The notes beneath the pieces were generated by a model. That model saw only the letters and a program-made list of their open reading frames with translations, was not told where the DNA came from and did not search any database. A stretch of 64,000 bases of DNA from Flavobacterium branchiicola (GTDB lineage Bacteria; Bacteroidota; Bacteroidia; Flavobacteriales; Flavobacteriaceae). Location: the NCBI RefSeq assembly GCF_018383905.1, contig NZ_JAGYWA010000011.1, forward strand, positions 1 through 64,000, given 5' to 3'. Made by a program: the position numbers and the translations under genes. Below, piece by piece: positions 52,433-59,787 of this stretch (position 1 is its first letter; the number at the start of each line of letters is the position of its first letter).

Positions 52433-53471
52433 GGGGATTCTGTTTTAATGCGGTTAATAAGTCATTAAGATTCACTGAAGCCACCGCAATTTTGTCATCG
52501 GCGGCACCATAATAGATATATAGAAGGTCATCGAAAATTGCTGTTCCTGTCGGGAATACAACATAATTAACGTAACCGTGTCTTTCGTAATGTTCAGCTG
52601 GTGTAATTAGTGGTTTTGGTAGTCTCCCAATTACTTTGGCGGGATTGTTAAGATCCAGCAGGGCGGCACAAGCGTGATAAACAAGTCCTTTTTCGCGCCT
52701 CTCGGCAGCATGATAAATTAACAACCAACCGTCTTTGGTTTCAATAGGTGGGGCGCCCGGACCAATGTGACTTGTTTCATGATCATATTTTGGTTCAATA
52801 ATAATATGATCAGGCAGGTTCTTTAAATACTCTTTCCAGAAGTCAGTGGTTAATTCTGTTTTTTTCTCAAAAGAGACGATTTGAATTGAGGGAAATAATC
52901 TATGTAAAGCTATAAATTTTCCATTAATTTTCTTCGGAAAAAGAACCACATTTTTGTCCCAGACATATAAATTTTCCTTAATTGTTTCCGTTAACGGGTA
53001 ATTTCTTTCGGTATTAAAGGCTATTATTTTTGCAATACTTGAATTTTGTAAGTGTTTGCGAATCAAGTTTGTAAATTCGTTAAGCATAAATCGTGGCGTT
53101 ATAATGCCTTTCTTTTTAAACGTTATCAGATCTTTTGAAATGGCATATGCACCACAGGCATTTATCCCGTCATAGGTTACATAGGTCATGTAAAATCTAT
53201 CTTCAATTTTGACAATTCGCGGATCTTCAACACCATGAATTTCATAAATATATTCGGGTACAAAGATGGGCTGGGTGTGACGTTCTTTTAAATCTAAAGG
53301 GCCTTCAAACCGACAATACCCAATAGTAGAGAAATTGCCTTTTTTAGCAGCACGGTAAAACATGTGCACAGTGTTTCCATCTTGATAGATTGCAGGATTT
53401 AAAACGCCCAATTCTTCGAAAGCTCTTTCTGTTTTTTCTAAAATTACGCCATGTTTTAAAACTGTATCCAT
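52413..53471 (-). CDS. GH130 beta-mannoside phosphorylase or hydrolase
   Basis: 352 residues from ATG 53471; the earlier TTG extension has no support. Five-bladed beta-propeller of GH130: LGVLNPAIYQDGNTVHMFYRA, GVEDPRIVKIEDRFYMTYVTYDG (with the DPR aspartate), GPGAPPIETKDGWLLIYHAAE and YYGAADDKIAVASV. GH130 enzymes split beta-mannosides by phosphorolysis or hydrolysis; which is not decided by sequence here. No signal peptide, so cytoplasmic. Paired with the GT4 fusion gene. Confidence 0.9.
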   Translation of the reverse strand: MDTVLKHGVILEKTERAFEELGVLNPAIYQDGNTVHMFYRAAKKGNFSTIGYCRFEGPLDLKERHTQPIFVPEYIYEIHGVEDPRIVKIEDRFYMTYVTYDGINACGAYAISKDLITFKKKGIITPRFMLNEFTNLIRKHLQNSSIAKIIAFNTERNYPLTETIKENLYVWDKNVVLFPKKINGKFIALHRLFPSIQIVSFEKKTELTTDFWKEYLKNLPDHIIIEPKYDHETSHIGPGAPPIETKDGWLLIYHAAERREKGLVYHACAALLDLNNPAKVIGRLPKPLITPAEHYERHGYVNYVVFPTGTAIFDDLLYIYYGAADDKIAVASVNLNDLLTALKQNPHEEVIK

Positions 53472-53672
53472 ATCACCAATTATATTTAAGCTAAAATTAC
53501 TTTGATATAAGAGTGGTGATTGATCCAATCAATCAAAAAATTAACTCAAAAACATTGGTGTGGGAATTCTATAATCTCACAAAATGAATTGTAGAAAAGA
53601 GGGCAAATTTTATGATTTACGAAAATAAAATCGATAAGGAAATTGATTAAGAAAAGAAGTTTAAACAATAAA

Positions 53673-54137
53673 TTATCTAAACGAATAATACTTTTTGGTA
53701 ATAAAAGCGATTGGGAAACCAATACATAAAATGAGAATTATGACTGATAAAAGGAAAGGAAAATCTAAATGTTTTTCGGGTAAAACGGGAAAGAAAATAG
53801 GCAGGATAATCAGATTCATAATCATCCAGACCAGAATACCATAAAATGTCCCGGATAAAGCAGCATTCTTTTTTAAAAAAGGAAGATAGGGATAAATGAT
53901 AAAGTAAAACAAAGCAAATGTAAAAGCAATGAAATAATGCAATGCGAGTCCGCAGAAAACCATTAAAAAATTACCTGTATAAGCTTCTTTTCTAAAAATG
54001 GCACTTGCAATAGATCTTAGAATTTGCGTTGGTGTTGTTTTGTGCAATATAAAACCATAAACGGTAAATGCTGCAACAATGTCCATGGTTCCGGCAACTA
54101 ATCCTGATAAAAACACTGCTCCGCCTTTTGATCTCAT
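53673..54137 (-). CDS. Four-helix inner-membrane protein, function unknown
   Basis: 154 residues with four hydrophobic segments (~10-28, ~56-80, ~92-112, ~125-145) and little soluble sequence. It has SGLVAGTMDIVAAFTVYG and YGILVWMIMNLIILPIFF. It resembles small conserved Bacteroidota membrane proteins (perhaps DUF1440-like), but no firm family could be named. 42 bp upstream of the DinB gene's stop. Confidence 0.65.
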   Translation of the reverse strand: MRSKGGAVFLSGLVAGTMDIVAAFTVYGFILHKTTPTQILRSIASAIFRKEAYTGNFLMVFCGLALHYFIAFTFALFYFIIYPYLPFLKKNAALSGTFYGILVWMIMNLIILPIFFPVLPEKHLDFPFLLSVIILILCIGFPIAFITKKYYSFR

Positions 54138-54179
54138 ATTGCTTTTTTTAAAATTTGTTTAAAGAATTTATACGCTAAT

Positions 54180-54689
54180 TTACAAATTATTTAAAGATTT
54201 AAAAATCTTATTTAACTGATTGGTATGTCTTTGTGTATGAACCAATGCAAAATCAATCCATTCATAAAAGGTAAAATGATCAAAACCCGGAAGCTGAAAA
54301 TCCAGACTGGTTAAGGTTAAATCATAATTTTCTGCACACTCTAGTAATTCAGATTCGATTTTGAGCAGTTTTAAATTCAGATCATTTTTATTGTATTCTT
54401 TTTTCTCCGGAATAAGAAATACTGGTGCATCCATTTTTAGATTAAAGTTTAAAAAAAGAGCATCAATATCCTTAACTTTTTCGTCGGGTTTTCTAGTGGT
54501 TTTCTCGGTTTTTCCTGCAAATAATTGAGGAAATCCGGAATCTGCCAGTATAATATGCTGAACAACCTGACCTGCTGTCCAGCTTCCTTCATATGGAATT
54601 TTATTTAGATCACTTTCAGTAAAAAGAGAAAGGGTTTCGTTTAATTTTTGAAAGGTGTCAATACTATTTTTCTGAATAAGTGTTTTCAT
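54180..54689 (-). CDS. DinB-superfamily protein
   Basis: 169 residues from ATG 54689, preferred to a 7-codon extension. Four-helix bundle with DinB metal histidines: SWTAGQVVQHIILADSGFPQ (first His) and FALVHTQRHTNQLNKI (HxxxHxxQ). Members are metal-dependent thiol-transferases or detoxification enzymes of unclear substrate. Follows the VOC gene by 24 bp and probably shares its transcript. Confidence 0.85.
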   Translation of the reverse strand: MKTLIQKNSIDTFQKLNETLSLFTESDLNKIPYEGSWTAGQVVQHIILADSGFPQLFAGKTEKTTRKPDEKVKDIDALFLNFNLKMDAPVFLIPEKKEYNKNDLNLKLLKIESELLECAENYDLTLTSLDFQLPGFDHFTFYEWIDFALVHTQRHTNQLNKIFKSLNNL

Positions 54690-54713
54690 CGTTATTGATT
54701 TTATATCCAAAAA

Positions 54714-55088
54714 TTATTGTACCGATGAGATCCACCAGACATTCCCAAACGGATCAATAATACCGCAGGCTGTTCTGGAGTTTTTTGTGGTAACATCCAT
54801 TACGTTTTTAGCACCATTATTTAAGGCTTTCTGATACGTTCCGTCAACATCGGATACATAAATAAATAAGTGCGCAGTTTGCGAAGGCCAATCTTTATTC
54901 TCGTCTGTAATCATGATAGTATTTCCGCTAATGACAATTTCGGCATGCATAACGGTTCCGTCTTCGCGTAAAATTTCCCTGCTTCCTTTTTCTGCATCGA
55001 AAACTTTGGTAGTAAAATTGAAAAATTCTGAAGTATCTTTTAAAATTAAATACGGTATTATACTTTGGTGGTTGACCGGTAAATTCAT
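54714..55088 (-). CDS. VOC-family (glyoxalase/bleomycin-resistance-like) protein
   Basis: 124 residues. beta-alpha-beta-beta-beta layout with IPYLILKDTSEFFNFTTKVF, then HAEIVISGNTIMITDE, a second half FIYVSDVDGTYQKALNNGAKNV and the terminal DPFGNVWWISS. The PhnB/YdcF-type subgroup is likely. Metal ligand His is visible at HAE but a complete metal triad is not certain. Promoter box 33 bp upstream. Confidence 0.87.
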   Translation of the reverse strand: MNLPVNHQSIIPYLILKDTSEFFNFTTKVFDAEKGSREILREDGTVMHAEIVISGNTIMITDENKDWPSQTAHLFIYVSDVDGTYQKALNNGAKNVMDVTTKNSRTACGIIDPFGNVWWISSVQ

Positions 55089-55120
55089 TTTGTAAGATTT
55101 TTAAGGATTGATAACTATTT

Positions 55121-55128
55121 CAAATTTA
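55121..55128 (-). promoter_or_regulatory. -7 promoter box TAAATTTG
   Basis: TAnnTTTG match on the minus strand upstream of the VOC gene. Confidence 0.5.
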
Positions 55129-55179
55129 CAAATAAAATATTTAAAAATCTGTATGTTAGTTGTTTACAATTTTAATAAA

Positions 55180-55389
55180 TTATAAAAGCACTTCACAATG
55201 AAAACCATGCGAATTTAGAAGTTCTATTATTTTGTAATTTGAGATTGTTTCCGAATGAATTCGCAAGATTTTATCACAATCCTCAAGATCAAAATTGATT
55301 GCACTATTTGGAAAATGTTCAAGAAGTTTTCCAATAATTATTTGCGATTGCTCGACTTCCTGAACATTTGTTTTAAAAATCTCTATCAT
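55180..55389 (-). CDS. Small conserved protein, ferredoxin-like (HMA-like) fold without CxxC
   Basis: 69 residues starting MIEIFKTNVQEVEQSQIII; the GTG one codon earlier is also possible. The pattern (beta strand, helix, NSAINFDLEDCDKILRI, helix IIELLNSHGF) suggests a heavy-metal-associated-like ferredoxin fold lacking the CxxC metal site. 12 bp after the DoxX gene, so co-transcribed. Function unknown. Confidence 0.6.
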   Translation of the reverse strand: MIEIFKTNVQEVEQSQIIIGKLLEHFPNSAINFDLEDCDKILRIHSETISNYKIIELLNSHGFHCEVLL

Positions 55390-55401
55390 CACTTAGAGTG
55401 T

Positions 55402-55782
55402 TTATAAGGCAATATTTTTATATCGCTCGATTTTGTGATAATAGATATAGGAGATTGCTAAAATTAGTAAAACGATTAACGGGAAAAAGCTTTGAAAATT
55501 AACCCCGTCTACAGCAAAATGGCTTATTGAGGCGAATATAAAATCAAAAGCAAATCCTGCGTAAGCCCATTCTTTTACATTTTTTGGTATTTGCGGAATC
55601 ACCAGTACCAAAACCCCTAGTATTTTGAATACAACTAATGCATTTCCAAAATATTCCGGATAGCCCAAATGTCTGATTCCTTCTTTAGCAAGTTCTGTCT
55701 GAGACGTTAAGGCCGGCATTACACCTTCAAATAAAAAAATAAGAATCGTAGTAACCCAAAAAATAATTTTTGCTTTTTTCAT
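55402..55782 (-). CDS. DoxX-family membrane protein
   Basis: 126 residues with four membrane helices. It has the DoxX-like segments IRHLGYPEYFGNALVVFKILG, VLVIPQIPKNVKEWAYAGFAFDF and AISHFAVDG. DoxX proteins are small quinone- or redox-related inner-membrane proteins with largely unknown function. A promoter box lies 38 bp upstream; the small HMA-like gene follows. Confidence 0.85.
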   Translation of the reverse strand: MKKAKIIFWVTTILIFLFEGVMPALTSQTELAKEGIRHLGYPEYFGNALVVFKILGVLVLVIPQIPKNVKEWAYAGFAFDFIFASISHFAVDGVNFQSFFPLIVLLILAISYIYYHKIERYKNIAL

Positions 55783-55820
55783 GTGGTTTGTTTTTTAAAT
55801 AGTTATAAGTTAATGTAATA

Positions 55821-55828
55821 CAAATGTA
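55821..55828 (-). promoter_or_regulatory. -7 promoter box TACATTTG
   Basis: TAnnTTTG match on the minus strand upstream of the DoxX gene. Confidence 0.5.
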
Positions 55829-55913
55829 CTATTCTTACTTTTTTAATTAAATACACATTTACGACTATTTTAGGGGCATTTACGACAGAATTCTGATTTT
55901 AGGTTTAAATAGC

Positions 55914-55984
55914 TCTCACAAGGACGCAGAGACGCAAAGTTTTTTAAGTTTTTTTTCTTTGTGCCTTTGCGTCTTTGCGTGAAA
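55914..55984. repeat. GACGCAGAGACGCAAAG hairpin, copy 2
   Basis: Imperfect long hairpin related to 38257-38315 and 57651-57720. The 55783-56168 gap holds this, the 56048 palindrome and no gene. Confidence 0.85.
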
Positions 55985-56047
55985 TAAATCTGCACAATCT
56001 GCCAAATCTGCGAGAGATTATTTAACTACGAAGTAACCGCAAAGTTT

Positions 56048-56135
56048 GTCTTCCTGAGCGAAGTCGAAGGACACGCACGGAGAGAAAATGCTGTATAGAT
56101 TCAGCAAGCAATCCTTCGACTTCGTTCAGGAAGAC
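56048..56135. repeat. TCCTGAGCGAAGTCGAAGGA palindromic element, copy 1
   Basis: Arms GTCTTCCTGAGCGAAGTCGA / TCGACTTCGTTCAGGAAGAC around a conserved core (CTGTATAGATTCAGCAAGC). A related full copy is at 57754-57840 and a fragment near 3680. Confidence 0.88.
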
Positions 56136-56168
56136 AGAAAAATGTAAAAATTGGAATTTGGATTTTTT

Positions 56169-56912
56169 TTATTTGGAATTTGAATCTAAAAAATAGTTTG
56201 TAATCACAAACAAATCCTCAAATCCTAATCTTGTATAAATACCTTTTCCTAGAGGAGAAGCTTGCAATTGCGCATATTCTGCACCGGCATCAATAGCCTC
56301 GTTTAGAGCAAATTTCATAATTTCTTTGGCGAAACCTTTTTTACGCATTTCCGGAATTACACCAACACCGTGAATTCCCATGATGGTTCCGGTTTGAAAA
56401 AGCGTAAGCGTTCCGATAGGTTTTTCATCAAGATGAACCAGATAAAACTTTACATTCTCATAATTATGAACCAATGTTTCTTTACTGATTATATAACTAA
56501 AAGATAAAGGATAAATATCCGACCATGTTTTGGCATCTTCTTCATTTAAAACCCTTTTAAAAGTAAGATTACTTTCAATCGGAAATTTTTCGCCCAGTTT
56601 TAAAGCCATTGCGACTAATTGAATTCGTGTTTGGAATCCGTTTTTTTCGAAAATTTCATTCGTGTTGCTTCCGAAAATATCCCAATACGGAATTATTAAA
56701 CCCGGGTTGTTTTCTATAATTTGAAGAATCTCCGGCAGCTTTTCTTCTGTAATATCTTTCCGAAACCATAATCGATTTGGCCAGCCTGAATTTTTTATCT
56801 GAATGAATTGAAAAGGATCGTTTTTATGATAAGAAAGGAGCGGAGTAGCAACAGTTGTCCAAAGTGCAGTAAGATTGTCAATATTATCTTTTATGAGGTT
56901 TATATTTTTCAT
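56169..56912 (-). CDS. GNAT-family acetyltransferase
   Basis: 247 residues. The C-terminal ~130 residues are the GNAT fold with the acetyl-CoA pyrophosphate loop GVIPEMRKKGFAKEIMKFAL (Q/RxxGxA-like) and the terminal AQLQASPLGKGIYTRLGFE. The N-terminal half is a second, degenerate GNAT-like domain. Substrate unknown. Promoter box 27 bp upstream on the minus strand; monocistronic. Confidence 0.85.
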   Translation of the reverse strand: MKNINLIKDNIDNLTALWTTVATPLLSYHKNDPFQFIQIKNSGWPNRLWFRKDITEEKLPEILQIIENNPGLIIPYWDIFGSNTNEIFEKNGFQTRIQLVAMALKLGEKFPIESNLTFKRVLNEEDAKTWSDIYPLSFSYIISKETLVHNYENVKFYLVHLDEKPIGTLTLFQTGTIMGIHGVGVIPEMRKKGFAKEIMKFALNEAIDAGAEYAQLQASPLGKGIYTRLGFEDLFVITNYFLDSNSK

Positions 56913-56938
56913 TTTAAGTATTGAATTTAAATCAGGAC

Positions 56939-56946
56939 CAAAGATA
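56939..56946 (-). promoter_or_regulatory. -7 promoter box TATCTTTG
   Basis: TAnnTTTG match on the minus strand, 27 bp upstream of the acetyltransferase start. Confidence 0.5.
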
Positions 56947-56983
56947 AAATTTGCTTTTGCAGGAAACCTTTACATATGTTGAT

Positions 56984-57589
56984 TTATAAATCTTTTTCCA
57001 AACTTTTTCTGATTCGGCTTAACTGCGTTGGTGTAATGCCTAAGTGCGATGCAATATGTAATAATGGAATGCGATCTGATATGTTTGGATTTTTCTCTAG
57101 TAAACTTAAATATCTTTCGGTCGCATTTTGCATAACCAGAGCAATCTCTCTTTGCTCTTTTTCAATAATCCAGTTCTTTTCGATTTGGGCGATATAATAG
57201 TTTTTTAAATCGTCATTTTCTTTAATAAACGTGATGTACTTTTTGTAATTGAGATTGATTAAAATACAATCTTCCAAAGCTTCGATTGTAAAGTTAGAAG
57301 GAGTTTGCAGCATTGATGAAACTTTAGAGCAAGCAAGTGTGTTTTCGAGAAACAGGTTTTTATTATAGAAATTTCCATGTTCGTCGGTAATAAAAGTTCG
57401 CAGAATTCCTTCAGCAATGTAATGAAGGTTTTTGGCGATTTCTCCATTTTGCAATAGTATTTCCCCTTTTTTTAGAGTTTGAAACTCTGTGATATTTTCA
57501 AGTAGTTTCCAGGATTTATCAGAAATAGGGGAGTAACTTTCGATATATAATCTTAGTTTGTTGAGATATGTTTCTTTATTGAAAGGCAT
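56984..57589 (-). CDS. Crp/Fnr-family regulator
   Basis: 201 residues. Residues ~25-125 are a cyclic-nucleotide-binding-like jelly roll (FQTLKKGEILLQNGEIAKNLHYIAEGILR) but without the classic cAMP-binding arginine-serine pattern. A C-terminal winged helix has LLHIASHLGITPTQLSRIRKS. No Cys cluster for an Fe-S centre. Typical of Bacteroidota Crp/Fnr proteins with unknown ligand. Monocistronic; a repeat-filled gap of 480 bp follows upstream. Confidence 0.9.
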   Translation of the reverse strand: MPFNKETYLNKLRLYIESYSPISDKSWKLLENITEFQTLKKGEILLQNGEIAKNLHYIAEGILRTFITDEHGNFYNKNLFLENTLACSKVSSMLQTPSNFTIEALEDCILINLNYKKYITFIKENDDLKNYYIAQIEKNWIIEKEQREIALVMQNATERYLSLLEKNPNISDRIPLLHIASHLGITPTQLSRIRKSLEKDL

Positions 57590-57650
57590 ATTGTTTTTTT
57601 TGAAAGACTAAATTATAGAAGTTTTTTGTTTGTTGCAAGTTGATAAACAA

Positions 57651-57720
57651 CTCTCGCAAAGTCGCAGAGACGCAAAGTTTTTTTTAAGTTCTTTTCTTTG
57701 TGACTTTGTGTCTTTGCGAG
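57651..57720. repeat. GTCGCAGAGACGCAAAG hairpin, copy 3
   Basis: CTCTCGCAAAGTCGCAGAG and its inverted partner; third copy of the 38257 family. The 57590-58069 gap contains repeats and no gene. Confidence 0.85.
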
Positions 57721-57753
57721 AAATTTATTTAGGGAGTTTAACCACAAAGATTT

Positions 57754-57840
57754 GTCCTTCTGAGCGAAGTCGAAGGATCCGCAAAGTGAGACGTACTGTA
57801 TGGATTCAGCATGCGATCCTTCGACTTCGCTCAGGAAGAC
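57754..57840. repeat. TCCTGAGCGAAGTCGAAGGA palindromic element, copy 2
   Basis: Same arms and conserved core (CTGTATGGATTCAGCATGC) as 56048-56135, in the same orientation. Confidence 0.88.
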
Positions 57841-57990
57841 AGAAAATGAGGATAAAAGCTTTACGGTTATTGTAAGAGTCCTTCTTCCTAAGTTTCGGGA
57901 CGCTTAGGAGGACATAAAACGAGAATAAAATCCGTATACATCCGCGCTTTCGCAAGGCGAATCAGTGTCATCCGCGTACCAAAGACAACA

Positions 57991-58035
57991 AAAAAGCAAA
58001 AAACGCCATGAAACTAAAAGTCTCACAGCGTTTTC
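57991..58035 (-). terminator. Terminator of the RND operon
   Basis: AAAACGC / GCGTTTT outer stem with inner pairing and T-run on the minus strand, 35 bp past the outer-membrane factor stop. Confidence 0.7.
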
Positions 58036-58069
58036 ATCTCAAAAAATAAATAATTAACGGGTACGGGTA

Positions 58070-59488
58070 TTATCTCCAGCCGCCTCCAAGAGCACGGTAC
58101 AACTCGGTATTGGCTGTTAATTGTTGTCTTTTTATATCTGCAAGTTCAAGTTCGCTTTGCAATAAATTTGCCTGAGCAGTTAAAACTTCAAGATATTCTG
58201 CCATTCCGTTTTTGAAAAGCAAATTGGCATTTTTAATAGCTTGTTGCAATGTTTTTACTTTTTCCTGTAAAAAAGATTCCTGTTGTTGTAATTTTTCTGC
58301 TACAACCAAAGCACTAGAAACTTCGCTTACGGCAATTAAAACCGATTGTCTGAAATTTAAAACTGCTTTTTCTCTTTCTACAACAGCAATATTATATTGT
58401 GTTCTTACTTTTTTATTGTTCAGTAAAGGTTGTGTTAAACCTCCGGCAACAGTACCAAATAAGGAAGCCGGAATATTAAACCAGCTACTGGTTTCAAAAG
58501 AGTTTACACCGCCTTGTGCTGTTATTCTAAGCGCTGGATATAAATCGGCTTTTGTGATTCCGACATTTGCATTGGCAATTTTCAATTCAAGTTCGGCACT
58601 TTTTACATCAGGTCTTCTGCTTACTAATGAAGATGGAATTCCTATCGTATTATTGTTTTTAATTGCGATTGCGTTCAAAACTGTTGTTCTTTGTTTTGAA
58701 GTCGGGAAAGAACCTGTCAAAACGCTTAACGCATTTTCCTGAATTGCAATGTTTTGCTCTAATAACGGAATTAATTGTGCAGAGTTTAATTTCTGCGCTT
58801 CAGATTGCTGAATTGCCAATGAAGTTGCTTGTCCGGCGTCATATTTTAGTTTGATAATATTTGTTGTGCTATCATTTAACTGAAGGTTTTGTTTGGCAAT
58901 ATCCAACTGGGCATCCAGCATCAAAAGGTTGTAATAACCGCTTGAAACGTTGGCTACAATATTGGTTTGTAAAGCCTTTTTAACTTCAGCAGACTGCAGA
59001 TATTCCGCATACGCCCCTTTTTTCTGATTTTTGATTTTTCCCCAGATATCAGCTTCCCACGAAAGTGTTGCTCCGGCTGAATAATCATCAATGTGTTTTT
59101 GACCCAAAGCCTGATTAAGATTCATTCCCGTAAAACTATTGTCTGACGGATTGCTGCTGCTTGCATTAACAAAAAGATTAACCTGTGGTATATTTCCCCA
59201 TTTTGATTGTGTAAATCGGTACTGCGCAATCTCGATGTTTTTGGCAGCAATCTGTAAATCATTATTGCGGGCAATGGCACTGTCTATTAACTGTACAACA
59301 CCTTTTTCGGTATAATAATTTTTCCATTCCAGATCGCCAATACTGGTTGTGTCTTTTGAAAGAGCTGCATTCCTGAAATTCTCAGGAAATGCATCTTTTG
59401 GTGTTTCAATATCCTTTGATACCTTACAGGATATTAAGGTCGTGATCAAAATGGCGATCATCACGATTTTGGTTATATAATTTTTCAT
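58070..59488 (-). CDS. TolC/OprM-like outer-membrane efflux lipoprotein
   Basis: 472 residues. Lipoprotein signal ending TLISCKVSKD. Two repeats of the OEP fold with long helices (LQIAAKNIEIAQYRFTQSKW, ATLSWEADIWGKIKNQKKG; FGTVAGGLTQPLLNNKKVRT) and the C-terminal QANLLQSELELADIKRQ. NodT/OprM-type members form the exit channel of tripartite RND pumps. Last gene of the operon after the adaptor, permease and 37-aa peptide. Confidence 0.94.
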   Translation of the reverse strand: MKNYITKIVMIAILITTLISCKVSKDIETPKDAFPENFRNAALSKDTTSIGDLEWKNYYTEKGVVQLIDSAIARNNDLQIAAKNIEIAQYRFTQSKWGNIPQVNLFVNASSSNPSDNSFTGMNLNQALGQKHIDDYSAGATLSWEADIWGKIKNQKKGAYAEYLQSAEVKKALQTNIVANVSSGYYNLLMLDAQLDIAKQNLQLNDSTTNIIKLKYDAGQATSLAIQQSEAQKLNSAQLIPLLEQNIAIQENALSVLTGSFPTSKQRTTVLNAIAIKNNNTIGIPSSLVSRRPDVKSAELELKIANANVGITKADLYPALRITAQGGVNSFETSSWFNIPASLFGTVAGGLTQPLLNNKKVRTQYNIAVVEREKAVLNFRQSVLIAVSEVSSALVVAEKLQQQESFLQEKVKTLQQAIKNANLLFKNGMAEYLEVLTAQANLLQSELELADIKRQQLTANTELYRALGGGWR

Positions 59489-59511
59489 TGTCTTTTTATT
59501 AGATTTCTTTA

Positions 59512-59646
59512 TCCGTTGGGTTTGATTTTTTTAACACATAGGAACATAGTTTTTACAAGCCTTAAAGAAGACATAGCTATGTGTTGAAACTAGTTTCTTT
59601 TATTCTCTTTTTTTAAGCTAAAATCTATGTTTCTATGTGTTTAAAT
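59512..59646. repeat. MITE-like inverted element, copy 2 (shorter)
   Basis: Shares CCGTTGGGT, TTAACACATAGRAACATAG, AAACTAGTTTC and CTATGTTTCTATGTGTT with 23725-23917, but lacks the far terminal arm. It lies inside the RND operon between the 37-aa ORF and the outer-membrane factor. Confidence 0.8.
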
Positions 59647-59669
59647 ATTTTTTTAATCTCTCCAAAAGA

Positions 59670-59783
59670 TTATATCTCTGTACAAATATCTTTTTTGGTT
59701 TCAAGATCTTTTGAGATTCTGTATGATATATATCCGATGCCAAATAGGATGGCAACAAGAATTGTCGTTATATAATTTTCCAT
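59670..59783 (-). CDS. 37-aa single-helix membrane peptide in RND operon
   Basis: Encodes MENYITTILVAILFGIGYIS and then a charged tail (YRISKDLETKKDICTEI). One membrane helix (residues ~4-20) with a basic/acidic cytoplasmic or periplasmic tail. Its ATG is 4 bp after the permease stop, so it is translationally coupled. Too short for usual gene calling. AcrZ of E. coli is a 49-aa helix that binds the RND permease; this peptide could be a functional counterpart, but there is no sequence evidence of homology. Confidence 0.6.
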   Translation of the reverse strand: MENYITTILVAILFGIGYISYRISKDLETKKDICTEI

Positions 59784-59787
59784 ATTT

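Noticed and set aside
57630..57875. 81-aa open frame upstream of the RND operon end
   Set aside because: Covers two repeat elements (57651 and 57754); the translation is of palindromic repeat sequence.
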